NCBI GenBank assembly: GCA_905250125.1
Contig: CAJNOL010000720.1
Location: 44,427 to 108,426 of the forward strand
Source of the DNA: Rotaria sordida
Lineage: Eukaryota; Rotifera; Eurotatoria; Philodinida; Philodinidae
DNA length: 64,000 nucleotides
Direction: 5' to 3'
The notes beneath the pieces were generated by a model. That model was not told the origin of the DNA, made no database searches, and saw only the letters and a list, made by a program, of their open reading frames with translations. Shown here in pieces: positions 49,733-62,309 of this stretch (position 1 is the stretch's first letter; the number at the start of each line of letters is the position of its first letter). The position numbers and the translations under genes were made by a program.

Positions 49733-52700
49733 TTATTCGTCATCAGGATGTGAATATTCCAAACAATGTTGATAACTATTTTTGTCCCAACAATTGTTTC
49801 CATAACGGCAAGGTGTTCGTTTAACACTTGAACTAGTTGAATGTTTAGATTTGTATTCACAAGGATGTGAATATTCTGAACAATGATCGGAATTATTCTG
49901 AACATAACAATTTGATCCGTATCGACAAGGAGTTCGTTGATCACTTGTTTTTACATGAGTGTATTCTGTATCTCGATATTCAGGATGGTATTTTGATGAT
50001 GGTTTATGGGATGTATCATCTAAGTAGAAAGAATGAAACAAAAACTTGAAATTCAATCTAAATTTAAATACAGGGTGGTCCATAAGTCCCCCGACACTCT
50101 TGCATTGCGAATAACTTTTGATGGAAGCAAGATACAGACCTGCGGTTTTCATCATTCGAAAGAGCGATGATCAATCTATCAATCTGTATAATATTCACTG
50201 AACTGAAAGATGCTTTTTCTTAGAAACTTTTTCAACTGGTATTGTTTTTTCGTGTATCTTCATAAATGTCCACAATACTCCTGTCTCAAATTGCGTCCCA
50301 ATGCAGCTCACATCATTCAGTTTTCGTTATTAAATTATCAGCATTTTTTGAAGGTTCACATACAAAAAAGATCGACGGAATAATGCGCAAAGTTATAATT
50401 TTATAGTGACAAACGGGTGATTTGAGATGGGATTATTGTGGATATTTATGAAAATGCACAAAAAAATGATGCCAGTTGAAAAAGTTTCTATGAAAGAACA
50501 TTTTTCAGTTCGGTGAATATTATACAGATTGATAGATTGATCATCGCTCTTTCGAATGATGAAAACCGCAGATCTATATCTTGCTTCCGTCAAAAGTTAT
50601 CCGCAATACAAGAGTGTCGGGGGACTTATGGACCACCCTGTAGACAACGACTTACAAGACATAAATTCAGATGTTTCAATCTTTTCGCCATGTGAATATT
50701 TTGTTCGATGATCAAATGTTTTATTATGACAATTCAATCCATCACGACATGGAATAAGAAAGTCAGGATAGCCTGGATGTCGATACTTTACTCGATGTAA
50801 AGGATCATCAAGTTTTTGACACGAACTCTTGAGTGAACATTGTTCTACTCGATGAGGTTCATGAGTTAGATGAGGTTCCTTGTCTTTACTACGACAAAGT
50901 TCAGAATATGGACAAGGATGAGAATATTCTTTCATATGTTTCAACGATTCTTGTAATACACAATTGATCGAATAGGGACATGGATCAAGATTTTTATCAT
51001 CGACATCATAATCAAAAACATCATCGGTCGAACTTGAAGTTTTATACTTCGTTGATAGAGTCGTATATGGTATTTTTGAAGATGTCAAACGGTCATAATC
51101 ATAAGATTTTTTGCTACGAGGAAAAGGATCATCACCTCGTTTAAACTTCATATCAAATGATGGATGTAAATCAGAAATTTCTTCAAAACTAATAATTAAA
51201 TCTCGAATAGGCACTTTGTGTGAACCAGCACTTACATGAACATATTGTAATTTGTTTAAATCAAGAGATATTTTAGAAAATTTACATGCTATTGTTTCAT
51301 AACAATAAATACTATTTGGTCCAGCATGTGAAAGTATTACTTGACCTGTTTGCTTATCAATTTTAAGACAATACATTGAAAATTCTTCCATATTACAACC
51401 ACGATGAAATGAACGTGAACTACTTGAACATTGACCATTAGTCTTAATAATACCATGTCGATATGGTTCACCAGCATTTAAATATGAATATGATTCATTA
51501 TAACTGGTTGTTGTCATTGATGGTTTTTCAGCAATATAACAAACGAGACATCGAATATGTGGTTGTTTCTCATCGGGAATAATTGGTTCATCCGAAAGAG
51601 TAACCATCATATCACCATACATTGTTTCCCAATAAATATATACAACATTAGAATTTGAACTTTGTTTATGAATTCGAAGATATTGATTATGAGCATCGTT
51701 TATTGTTAATGGTAAAACAATATGATCTGTAAATTGATTTGGTGCTAGAGTAAGAACAAAGCCACGAAAATGTTTTGCATGTTCTTTTCGTTTCTCGATC
51801 TTTTTCATTAATATACCAATCACAAAATCTTGATATTCAGAACGACTCTTATCCGACAAGGGTGAAACTCCACCACCAGTATCAGTAAGATTAATTTTAT
51901 GATCTGTAATATGAAGTGTATCACGAAAAACTTTTGTAGCCGATTCTTGAGCTGCTGAAGTTAGTGAAGCAAAAAGATTTTTTGGTATATATACTTCTTC
52001 GATATAATCAAGTGGAACTAATCGAGGTAAATGAGCCTCAAATACTTGATGTGAATCAGCTTTCGTCCAATAATTTAAAATGGTTTTCAGATCAATATCC
52101 ATTGTTTTCTTCTGTAATCCTGATACGGCTATTAGTTCTGCTACTGCTGCATATTCATATCCAGGTATAGCACAATGTAATTTTGATTCATGAAAACATT
52201 TTATCTTTGCGGAACGTGCACCAGGATCTTGAACCCATGGTCGATTTGTGAATGTCCTTCCACTCAAGAATGATGTAGCTGCTTGAGGAGAAAAATTAGC
52301 ATCCGGATGAAACATTACTTCACTTTTAAAAACAAGAAATATATCTCCATAGTAATGTCCTAGATGTGGTCCGAGAACGCTAAAAACATGCTTATCAGTA
52401 CCTAATTCTTTATCATTCGAATATCCAATACCACTTGGAGAACTATGAAGATTCCATGAGGCTTCAGCAATATCAATGGCACATTTTTTTATTGTTTCAA
52501 CTTCTTCCAATTTCATCAAACTTTGAAACATTCTTTCTTTTTTACGTATAGTATCACCATAGTCATCATGAGTAACTGGCATTAATAAATCACCAATAGC
52601 AGCTCCAGTTATTGCAGTGGTACCATGTTTTTTACTGTATTCCAAAAACACAATAGCTCGAATATATTCTTTAGCATAATCCTCTATTGCTGGCGTTTTA

Positions 52701-53701
52701 TAGCGATCAAAAATAGCTCGTACACGTTTATGTTCTTGAACAGCTTGAGCTACAAACGATGGGTTTTTCAAATGTTCCATATGTTCACGAGACATGACAT
52801 GACCATGAACAAGTATTGATTCAAAAATGACTTTTGAACATCGATGAATTGGTTGTAAACCTTTAATCCATTTTTGAATTTCTAACGGAATCGATAATGT
52901 ATCTCTTGAATTTAAACTTTTTGCATATTTTTTTATTGCTTGAACAATTCTCTCTTGATTTTCAACAAAATTAATCGTTTTGTTTTGTCCAAAACAACTA
53001 ATAACACCACTACGATCATGATTTCCATGATGTCGATATTGTTTAATATGTTCAAGTTTTCGTCTATCTCGACACTCATGGCCTGGATAAGGGCAAAATC
53101 GACGAATATCAGCTATACCAGGGTGTGAAAATGAATTTAAATGATTTTCTTGATCGATTTCTGTACATGCATCATTCTTTAAACAGATATTACGAGCAAC
53201 ATGAATTGTATTTTTCCAATGTATATCCGCTGTTTCGTAGCATTGACGACCGTATCGACATACATGTGAATATTGTAGGCAATGATTTTGAACCTCAATT
53301 GATAATGTTCTAATATTTTTCGTATCACATAAACTATTATATTGTCGACAATGGAATGGAGTCAATGGACATGGTGGATGAAATGGATGATTTTCTTGGC
53401 TTAAATGTTTTTCATCATGAAATTTTACACAAAAATGACCGAAACGACACATGGATAAACAATGACGAAAATTTCGACAATGATCAACTGTTCCACGATT
53501 ATAATCGAGACATTGACGACGATATTGACATAAAGGTACATGTCGATAAGCTTTTAGATGTTCATAATTCATATTTTCACAACGGCCACCATCACGACAA
53601 AAATCTGGATGTTCAAAGTCATTTGCATGACATGAATCATTTTCAATTAATTTACATTCGCCACCGTACGAACATTTTTGACGATGTTGAGATGACATCA
53701 T
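49733..53701 (-). CDS. Multi-PBZ-like zinc-finger protein (about 14 fingers) with unrecognised core
   Basis: Exon 1 is 50656-53701 and exon 2 is 49733-50019 (minus strand); 1110 residues. Eight C-x4-6-C...H-x5-6-H units fill residues 10-224 (for example CRDGGRCENMNYEHLKAYRH and CRYGRQCYETADIH). Four more lie near 930-1005 (CPYSINCVLQESLKHMKEYS, CRDGLNCHNKTFDHRTKYSH). Two end the protein in exon 2 (RTPCRYGSNCYVQN, RTPCRYGNNCWDKN, the latter closing HCLEYSHPDDE). The C-R/K-Y-G-x-x-C-Y...H...H-P-D/E pattern is that of the poly(ADP-ribose)-binding zinc finger (PBZ) of APLF and CHFR. The core (about 260-850) has well-ordered sequence such as LGHYYGDIFLVFKSEVMFHP, RPWVQDPG and LHCAIPGYEYAAVAELIA; I cannot assign it. 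No signal peptide. The protein is likely an ADP-ribose or nucleic-acid binding factor. The intron hosts a MITE. Confidence 0.8.
50069..50642. mobile_element. Mariner-type MITE inside the zinc-finger gene intron
   Basis: Perfect outer ends TACAGGGTGGTCCATAAGTC and GACTTATGGACCACCCTGTA, with TA at both edges. Long arms (over 150 bp) carry blocks such as TTGATCATCGCTCTTTCGAA and its complement. The left half also matches the ends of the element at 3572-4089 (CGAATAACTTTTGATRGAA). It makes up 574 of the 636 nt of the intron. Confidence 0.88.
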
Positions 53702-55867
53702 ATGTTAACTACGATTTGCCACTTGAGCAAAAAAAGTACACAGTTAAAAAATCTAAAAACTCACTTTTCAAAATAATGAAAAAGAAATATATACTGTTGT
53801 TATGGCAATTTGCCGAAAGTGACTACGCTCATATCTCTTATTTTAAAATGTGACTATGGACTTGAATAAACCAAGGCCCGCGAAAGTGAGACGGGGTATA
53901 GGGGGATGTACACTCCTCTCCTCTCAATAATTAAAAATTATTCATTCGTAGCCAACAAAATCGATAAATTTTTTTGGAATTTTTTGCTAGAAAATTCTGA
54001 CGGAATGTTTAAATTTTTCACGAAGCGGAAACATGACTACGCCAACGTACTCGGCCTAAAAATATCTGTGATTTTCTGTTTTTAACACGATTTTGCTCTG
54101 ATCTTGATCATGAAGAGCTTCTTTTTCCAACAGCCGTCACTAGCGTGGCCGTCTTCGGCGGCGAAATCTCCAAGAGCTCTTGCAACACTTTTACTTTCGA
54201 ACAACATAAGAAAAAGCCAAGTTTTCCATGAATCCAAAAAATGTTGTTGCTTCGCGAAAAATAACAATTGTATACTTACAGTTAACTTTGACAAACTTTC
54301 TACTTTAGTCAATTTTTTCTTTGAAATAGCTTGATATAGAACAATTTTCGTCAGAGTGATCACTTTTCATAACGACATTGTTGAGAAATTTTCTCACATT
54401 GAACTCGAATTCTCTTCTCAAAAATTCGCCAGAAAAAGTCGAGTTTTTTTATTAAGAAGATTGCAAAAAGTTGTCGCTTCACAAAAAATTGTTGCATTTT
54501 AGATCAGCAGAGAAAGATTAACATCAGATCTGATGCGAAAAAAATTTTGTGTCTCTCATTAAAATGTTAAGTTACTGTCGACTTTCTCATGCCGTTAATT
54601 GAGAGACAATCAACAAGTTGAGTCGATTGATTATAAATCGGTTTTCGACTGTTTACTATATCTTTCATATTGCGCATCATATATCTTTTAATACTTTCTA
54701 GTTTTCATCTCATACAATTTCATACTCGTCTCATCTACATTCTCTATTCCTCATAGTTTTTTTCGAACTTTTCACAACATTATTCTACTATCTTTTCATC
54801 TACTTTCTTCAGTTGATACATATTTTCTACCTCGACCATCTATTTCTTTTACAAATTATCGTTCATTATATGGTTTATTAATGCATTCATTCGTATTCAT
54901 CCTTCTCAATTTTCATGTTTCTTACACTCTCAACATCCATGAGTATAGCGTCAAATAATTTTTGAACGCAGAAGTACATAATCCCATCAACGTTCTGGAA
55001 CAATCTCATACCGCTCACTGTAATAGTACTAACTGGATATGCAACATTTTCTTGGGCACCGCTATTTCATTCGTCATCATTATGCATATCTTAATGGTCG
55101 TCATCATTTTTTTTATGTAGCCGACTACGATTCTACTTACGTCGAAGCATCTGGATTAACACAAATACATCCAATGGCAAACGTTCTTATGACTGTCCTA
55201 CAACGTCTTGCTACCATGGAATACACATCTTAACCGTATGGTTTACATCAGCCATCATCATCTTCACCGTACTATTGTCTACCTTTCGCTTTAATTCGGC
55301 TCATTTCTACTGGACCTCCTTTGTCACCCCTCAAATTCTAATTTACTTACGAGTTTCCAACTATGGACATCGTATTCTTTCTGTTTTTTTTTTTTTTATG
55401 GTATGACACTGTCATTCTTGTTTTCATTTTATTCGATTATTCTCTTTCTCTTATTACTCGCTTCACATCAGCATTTCTAGCATCTTTTTTTTCTTCTTCC
55501 TTCTTTTTTCCTTCTTTCTTTTTTTTTCTTTCTTTCTTCCTACTTTTTATTTTTGAATGTGGGTGCACCCACATTTTCGTCGGTTAGAAGACATGTTACA
55601 GCCATACATCTTATATACCTTCACACATTCCGTTCTTATCGACATCTATTTTATTCTATTCATATTCTTTGATTCTTTTTTTTTAATTGCAGTATTCTTC
55701 TGTGAGTTATGTCATTCGAAGAGAAAATGAACATAGTGAGGGAATAAAAAAGGATCTTCTAATAAAGCATAATGCTGGAAAAGATGAAGCTTTAAAGGGG
55801 GGTATACACCCAATAACTTTGAGGTTATGTTGTAGAGTGCAGTGTGTTGCATATATTGTGAAACTTT
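53702..55867. other. Upstream region of the zinc-finger gene; pyrimidine-rich tract
   Basis: No supported gene. From about 54640 to 55690 the plus strand is strikingly rich in T and C, ending in a TTAATTGCAG acceptor-like sequence near 55692. The 64-codon ORF at 55039-55233 has less biased codons than its surroundings but no recognisable domain. Confidence 0.35.
55556..55575. other. Perfect 20-bp palindrome
   Basis: AATGTGGGTGCACCCACATT is its own reverse complement and contains the TGTGGG hexamer in both directions. Confidence 0.8.
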
Positions 55868-56166
55868 TATGATTTGTCGATTTTATTTGACGAAGTGCTA
55901 GAATTTGCAGAATTGATTTTTCTCTGGAACCCCAGCAAAACAAAACAATATTTTGAAAATTGTTTTGCACGATTTTCTGAAGAACGAAAGCATCCTTGTG
56001 AAAGAGTGTGAAAACAAAACTTGTAGATTTCTCAGGTACGCTTTTGTTCTTCGGAAAGTTGTGCAAAACAATTTTCAAACTATTGTTTTCGTTTTGCTGG
56101 GACCCCAGAGGAAAACTTATTTTACAAATTCTAGAACTTCGTCAAAAAAGAATTGATAAATCATAA
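55868..56166. mobile_element. Foldback MITE (about 300 bp)
   Basis: Two arms of about 130 bp (TTTTATGATTTGTCGATT at the left, its near complement at the right). Inner blocks CTGGAACCCCAGCAAAACAA and TTTTGCTGGGACCCCAGAGG pair, as do TGAAAATTGTTTTGCAC and GTGCAAAACAATTTTCA. Non-coding. Confidence 0.75.
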
Positions 56167-57892
56167 AAATTTCAAGATATATATAACTCGACTCGCTCTG
56201 TAACATATGAAACAATCACGGAAGAAGAGGTGTGGGTGTAGGTGAATAGGCGAATTTCCACTTATACCCCATTCTCTGCGACGTCCAGTTATGTCTGTCA
56301 CGGTCTGTGATGATCTCTCACTGGTGTTTGTCATGATCTTTGAAGAAGGAAGAGAGTGGGCCAAAATTTGTACGACTATACTTCAACATTCATTTTGGAT
56401 CGCCTTTCACAACATACAAAGTCCTTGTTGTGATATAATAGGGAGTTAAGTAAGATGAAATCTGTACGAAGGCTTGCAATGAACTACTGAGAAATTTGAA
56501 AGAAAGCACTTTAAACAAACAAAAAACTATAATAATAAAAAATAATACTTAAAAAGAAAAACTGTGATTCAGATCGTCCCTAAAGAGTTCAGAGTTCTTC
56601 ATTTAGGAACAACAAATTCTTTCTTAACAAGTGAGTCAACCAATAGTGCGCCCACGTTGGATTGAGAAATAGAGACGGTCAACTTCTTTGAATTATCAGA
56701 TACGAGTGAGATCTGTGACAAGTAACAAAAATAGTACTTAGGTCATTCATTCCGATTACCGAAAGTATCTCGAAATAGACGAATTCCATTCTATTCTGAC
56801 GATATTGTTACCGATTCCGTTAGATTTCGACCGTCTCTTTGTCTAAGAATACCGATCGAACTTTTCCTAAAAATCTAATCATCATGGAACTTGAATGGAA
56901 TTAATAACTTTCGACAGAAAACTCTCCGAGAAAGGCATAAGTACCTGTTTTCACTGCACTCTGTTATTATTTTGTGTTAAGGGGTTGTTTCTATTAATCA
57001 CTGAAAATCATCGACATTGATTCAACACAAGGCTATGATCAAAATGCTCAAACATCAAATGTGAAACTGGCTATGTTAGTAATAGTGGAGAGGCAAAAAA
57101 AACGTAAAAGAATTACTTACCAATGCTTGTTCGTCGACTTTCTTCAAAAGCGAGAAGTGAAAATGAATCACATCGAAAAAAGCAGAGAGATATTTTTCAT
57201 TCAACAGATGAAAGGAAAAATAAATCTGCCATGTGACAAAGAAGAGAGCAACTGAATCAACATTTTAAGAGTCAAAGTCAGCGAAGAAATCTGGATGTTA
57301 TCGATGCATGCTTTGCATGTTTACTTTTACGCATTGAAAGCAAAAAAAATAGCTTTGCATTTCATTCGAATAGGTTTTGTATCCAAGTAGTCAATAATTC
57401 GAACTCATTCCATTTTAATAAACACACTTGTGTACCTACGAGTCACTGCACGAGTGAGATGACTGAATGCCAATATAGCTGCTCAATTGATAGTCTCAAA
57501 TTTTGATAAGAGTTATCCCATTTTGTAGAACAAATTTTATTAGGTATAGAACCAAGTTTTTAGACTTAAAGGTTGAACTTTGACTGAGATATGCTCATTC
57601 TACTTACAGCACCCAAAATAGAGTTTTGTTAATATGAGAAATTTTTGATCAATCTCTTGTGTAAACTATTTTGATGCTTTTGTGCAGTGCCTCATAAATG
57701 GTTAATAATATGAGAGACTATCAAGTTTTTATAATAATATTCTTGTTAAATGTTAACAAAATAGATTTATCGACATAGTGATATACATAATCTAAAGGTT
57801 GACGTAATTTTAATTAACATAAGTCATGTATACACGTATATGTGGGTCTATACGCAAGACGGATTTTCTAAAAAAGGCATTAAAAAAAATGC
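56167..57892. other. Gene-free region
   Basis: Contains a G-rich GTGTGGGTGTAGG tract near 56230 and short ORFs, none convincing (for example a Lys-rich 64-codon ORF at 57061). Confidence 0.3.
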
Positions 57893-58254
57893 TAAACTCC
57901 TCCTCCCAATAAAAGACCCCGAGTCTTCTATTATGTTCGAGCGTACAAAATTTCCAGAGAGGTCATCAATTGTGTCGCATTTATTTTAATAATTTTTAAT
58001 AAAACAAGTTTTCCAGAAAACTAAACTGATATTGAGATTTGGAAAAGAGATTTTAGGGTTTTGAAAGCTTAGAAATAATGCTGACTTCACTTGTTAAGAT
58101 TTTTAACCAAAACCTGAAACCTAGGTATATTTTAACGCTAATATACTAATCAAAGTTCGAAGTCTTCGAAAAATTAATTAATTAAAGGAAGGGCTTCTAT
58201 TAAGTCCAGTACATCGTTCCTCCAAAGAGGTCTTCTATTGTAGGGAAGGATTTA
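57893..58254. mobile_element. Possible piggyBac-like MITE, degraded
   Basis: Left TAAACTCCTCCTCCCAATAA with AGACCCC; right AGAGGTCTTCTATTGTAGGG then AAGGATTTA. The inverted ends resemble the CCCTCCCCACAGAATAGAAG ends near 35597 and 40054. Strongly diverged. Confidence 0.4.
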
Positions 58255-58714
58255 CTAAGCGAGCTCAAAATGAGTCATAAAAAATATCATTGTTATACAT
58301 TATGAATAGCAGCCAAATGTTTGCTTTGGTGAAATCTATCGATCTATCTAGTTTACTGAAGAATAAATCGAAAAAAAAGGAAGTGATTAAATTCATGATG
58401 TAACGAGTCGCAGTCCGTTTTATCCCTCACGCTCCTCTGTTAATTGATGTAAATCGTTTGCCATTGAATACATCTGCTCTAGAGTTAATCATATGTTGCT
58501 CCCTTGTACAGTCAATGTCGGTAATAACAACACGAAATAAATAGCTTGTCTTGATTCATTCAGTTCTCAGCCATTTTACATTCGATTGAAAATATTTTTA
58601 CATATGCATAATCCTGGAAGTTTTCGCTTTCAAATAATGTACTAACCGTCTTTGTTAGAAACGTAGCGGCGGAGAAATCAGCGGTCTACGATACTGAACT
58701 GCTACTGCTAACTT

Positions 58715-59880
58715 TTGACCCTAATAATAACACTCTAACAGAATTCAAGCAAAAAGGGACTTTTTGAGAAAAAAAATTTCTCACAGTATTTCTTCAAAAA
58801 AACAAGCAAATGGCTCCCTGGCATTTTTGTAGAGCGTGTAGAACTCTATCTAGATCCAGAAGTTCATGAGAAAATGAATTTTTATTTATCAACAAACGCA
58901 TCTTGAAAAGCAGATCTTTTACATTGTTTGAAAAACAAATTGTCCCTAATAACGATATTCAGCTATTTTTTGTCCCTAATAAGAACAATCAGTCATTCTT
59001 TGGCCCTAATAGCAACACCTAGCTATTTTTGACCCTCATAAAATATTCATCTACTTTTTGTTCTTAATAACAACACCTAGCTAATTTTTGACCGCCAATA
59101 ACAACAGCCAGTTATTTTTTTGACCCTAGTAACAATATTCAGCTATTTTTGGGCGCGAATAACAACACTGTGTCGAAAAATGATAGAAGGAATGTTAGTA
59201 TGGTTGGTGATCCTATTCCTTCATATCATATAATTGTCTTGTGATGTTCAATGATACAAGGGATGTTAGTGTTGATGGTGATACACTTTATTCTCTTCCC
59301 TCATATCATACAATCGTACCGTTTACATATAAAGCACACGCTTATATACACGAGTAGAATAAGAGAGGATGAAAAGAAAGAAGATGAGGCCAAGGCGAGA
59401 ACAATGTAAGAATAAAGAGGTGATAAAGCCAAGGAGAAATCACACATAGAAGAACAATAGAGTAAGAACACATAGGTGAGAACAATACATATAATATACG
59501 AGTGAATCGTAATATAGAATGAGAAGCACATTACGACACAAAAGAGAATAAGGTTCAATCATGCATAGATAAATGTAAAAGTAACGCGATTATGAACACT
59601 ACATATCATTGATTGTACAAGAACACCCTGAGAAAGAAAAGATATTACATAAGATAATATGCTCATTGGCACAAACAGCTAGCCATTTTTTTAACCTAAT
59701 GACGATTTCTCATTCCCAGACTAGTTGCTAAGGTCAAAGACTAGGTGAGTATTGTTATTAGAGCCTAAAAATAGCTGAGTGTTGCTATTAGAGTGAAAAA
59801 ATAACTGGGTATTGTTGTTAGGGATCAAAAATTAGCTAGGTGTTGTTATTAAGAACAAAAAATAGTTGGATATTTTATTA
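58715..59880. mobile_element. Foldback element with minisatellite arms
   Basis: The left part (about 58715-59170) is a run of about eight 30-33 bp units of type GACCCTAATAACAACACC then TAGCTATTTTT. The right part (about 59690-59880) contains about five units of the same repeat in reverse complement (AAAAATAGCT, GGTGTTGTTATTAG). The centre has a direct repeat of about 70 bp (TGATAGAAGGAATGTTAGTA near 59178; TGATACAAGGGATGTTAGTG near 59250) and no transposase. Confidence 0.65.
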
Positions 59881-59999
59881 TTGTTCATCAAAACAAAGAG
59901 ATCGAGAAACAAAGTGAACAAAAATTGTGTTTCATTTGGACATCTCTTCTATTTCTGAATTCAATTGTTCATCATCTTCCTCATTCATTCAGTGCATTT

Positions 60000-60760
60000 T
60001 GAGCCTTCCTATGAAAGCGTCAGGTTTCTTGAATGTTTCCTCAATTTTCTCTACGTGATTGAGATATACAGCGACTGTGGTTGGCTCCAAAGCTAGCATC
60101 GATTGTTATGCTAACTTCTGAACATCAGTTAGGCGAAATTGCACGTTTGTTTCTCGCACGTAATTTTTCAAACCAGCCCAAGCTAGATCGATTGGATTGA
60201 GCAAACAGTGCTTCACAGACAAGCTTCAAAGGCGTGTATCAAGATGATAGTTATTGCAAAAGTCTAAAAACTGACCACAAAATTCCGATATTGTATTTAT
60301 CTGCTGCTTCATCGACAATATAACGTTTTTTGCGTAGATTATTTAGAGCAAGCTCGAGCAATTCTGCCTTCCTTGCCTTGATAGGAATGGCAATATTTTG
60401 ATGAAAGAGCCATTAAATGATAACTTCTTTGCCCCACGCTCTCTTGGGCGGAATTGTATCGTGAGTGAGACGGTTGTACCAGTGACATTATCGAGCACTA
60501 GAATAATTTTTACATTTTTGTCTAAACTTACACATAATACGAGAGGAAACGTAGTAGTATGAATATTATCGAGCTCTCTTGTAAAATTAAGGCCGTACGA
60601 TCAATCCAAGTCAAAAAATGCCTGGTATTCATGCTATGATCTTCGTCACATTCAATAATGTCAATCAATGAGATGTGAAAATCCGATGTGCTCATTACAG
60701 CAGAAATAACAATCCTTTTGCCTAAAAAAACGGAAGTTGCTTAACATTTTAGAAGAAGGT
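60000..60760 (-). pseudogene. DDE transposase remnant (Tc1/IS630-like)
   Basis: Minus-strand fragments in shifting frames. The clearest is NPIDLAWAGLKNYVRETN, then VQFRLTDVQKLA, stop, QSMLALEPTTVAVYLNHVEK, matching the C-terminal NPIE-x-AW block of IS630/Tc1-type transposases. Upstream pieces include KARKAELLELALNNLRKKRY with IVDEAADKYNIGILWSVF. Stops and frameshifts throughout; inactive. Confidence 0.6.
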
Positions 60761-60885
60761 TATTAACACTTTTGTCACTGGTCAGGTGCAGACGACCGAT
60801 TCCCATATTTGTATCGGTTCACACAAATTGCTTCTGTTCATTCTGATTGCACATTGTTTCATCATGCCAAATGATCATTGTGGGT

Positions 60886-60970
60886 GTGAGGTGCGAGTGT
60901 TGAATGTGGAGTGTAGGGTGGGTGTGGGTGAAGTGAAAATCTACCCAAAGCTACACCCACACCCATCCAT
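60886..60970. repeat. G-rich TGTGGG-like tract
   Basis: TGTGGGTGTGAGGTGCGAGT and GGGTGGGTGTGGGTGAAG, followed by the complementary ACACCCACACCCATCC, so the tract is partly inverted on itself. Confidence 0.6.
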
Positions 60971-61448
60971 ACCCCGCATGAAAACACATATAACCATCAG
61001 CTTTGTCTACTAAATGCGTTAAATTTGTTTTTATTTTTCTATCTGAATACGTTAAACTATCATTGGAACGTTTACTTGTCTACATGAGATGATTTTCATT
61101 ATTCGATCAATTATCGAAACAATTTTAAAATCGCTTCTGGAATATGAATACAGGCATCAGCGTTTAAAAATAAATCTATCTTGTGAAGTTGTGACGGCAG
61201 GATTTTATTTTTATTCCATAGAGTTCTATATAAACTATTGTGTACATCTCAAACGATATAAGAAAATCATGTTCTAGGCGGCAATTTTTAAAACTAAAAT
61301 GCGATTCCCATCTATAAATCTATCTTGTATACAAATTAGTATAAAACAAATAAGTTGCTTTAACTCTACTATATTATTTATATTAATTTCTCTAAGCATT
61401 CTAAACATATTCTTTGTCACTGTAAAAAAAAAGCATTAATGAACAAAA
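60971..61448. other. 3' flank of the methyltransferase gene
   Basis: AT-rich, with a 62-codon ORF at 61089 of no recognisable kind. No element seen. Confidence 0.3.
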
Positions 61449-62309
61449 TTAATTTCCTATTTTATTCTTCAATACCCAACCTTCCCATACCATTCTGTAG
61501 TGATATTTGATTTCATGAGTTCTTTCTAATGCTTGTTCGATTTGACAATAGATACATGACGATTCAGTTACAAGTCGCATATGTGAACCAAATTGTATTA
61601 TTCGAAAATATTGTGTGAGATCATTGAGGATAAGTGCAGGTAGAATTTCAAATTCACATCCTTCACAATTGACACTGATCATATCGATTATTCCATTTTG
61701 TGTTCTTGTTTTCCTAATATTCTCAATGACTCGAACGACATCAAGCAATTCAATTTGTTGGATTTTTGCTGAAATTTTAGCAGATACTTTTCGAAAAATA
61801 CTGGTACCAACATTTGAAGTGTCAAATGGTTCAATCGATAGATTTCTTGCCCGATTACCAAGTCCAAAGGGTTGAATTTCAACTTTTCGATTTGTTTTAA
61901 ATTTTTCGATCAAATCTTTCGCCATTGGTACTAATGGTTCAAAGCTAATGATCGAAGAATTATATAATTGAATAAATTTCGATGTGTCATGTCCAATATT
62001 TCCGCCAACTTCAATAATCAGTGAGGACGAATTTAATAAATGTTTAAAAGATGTATGACGTATTCCTGAAACAGGCCAAAATGCGTTATTTAGAGTCCAT
62101 TTTAAACATTGTTTATATTTCTGAATATCAATATAGGAAAATTTCTTCCATGTTTCACAAGTAAAATTTTCATAGACAATATTTGTTCTTGAAATAAATG
62201 AATACGTAGTTAATCTCTGAATATATTCATTTGGTTTTAGAAATAGTAGTATCGAAAAGCAAATTAGGCCAATGATTAATAAACAAATATATTTGTTACA
62301 TGAGACCAT
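61449..62309 (-). CDS. Membrane-anchored FkbM-family methyltransferase
   Basis: 286 residues in a single exon. An N-terminal transmembrane anchor (residues 8-25, YICLLIIGLICFSILLFL) makes it a probable type II membrane protein. The SAM-binding motif I is LIIEVGGNIGHDTSKFI (about residues 97-113), followed by the acidic motif II strand IISFEPL. The region after it (PFGLGNRARNLSIEP, then SNVGTSIFRKV) and DMISVNCEGCEFEILPALI are characteristic of FkbM (Methyltransf_21), where the D-x-x-x-V-x-x-E-G-x-E motif follows the core. Such enzymes O-methylate sugars or small molecules; the substrate here is unknown. No introns, so retroposition or horizontal transfer are both possible, but FkbM anchors of this type are common in invertebrates. 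Confidence 0.85.
   Translation of the reverse strand: MVSCNKYICLLIIGLICFSILLFLKPNEYIQRLTTYSFISRTNIVYENFTCETWKKFSYIDIQKYKQCLKWTLNNAFWPVSGIRHTSFKHLLNSSSLIIEVGGNIGHDTSKFIQLYNSSIISFEPLVPMAKDLIEKFKTNRKVEIQPFGLGNRARNLSIEPFDTSNVGTSIFRKVSAKISAKIQQIELLDVVRVIENIRKTRTQNGIIDMISVNCEGCEFEILPALILNDLTQYFRIIQFGSHMRLVTESSCIYCQIEQALERTHEIKYHYRMVWEGWVLKNKIGN

Noticed and set aside
55039-55233. 64-residue ORF with less biased codons
   Set aside because: Too short, no family resemblance and no plausible neighbouring exon in frame.
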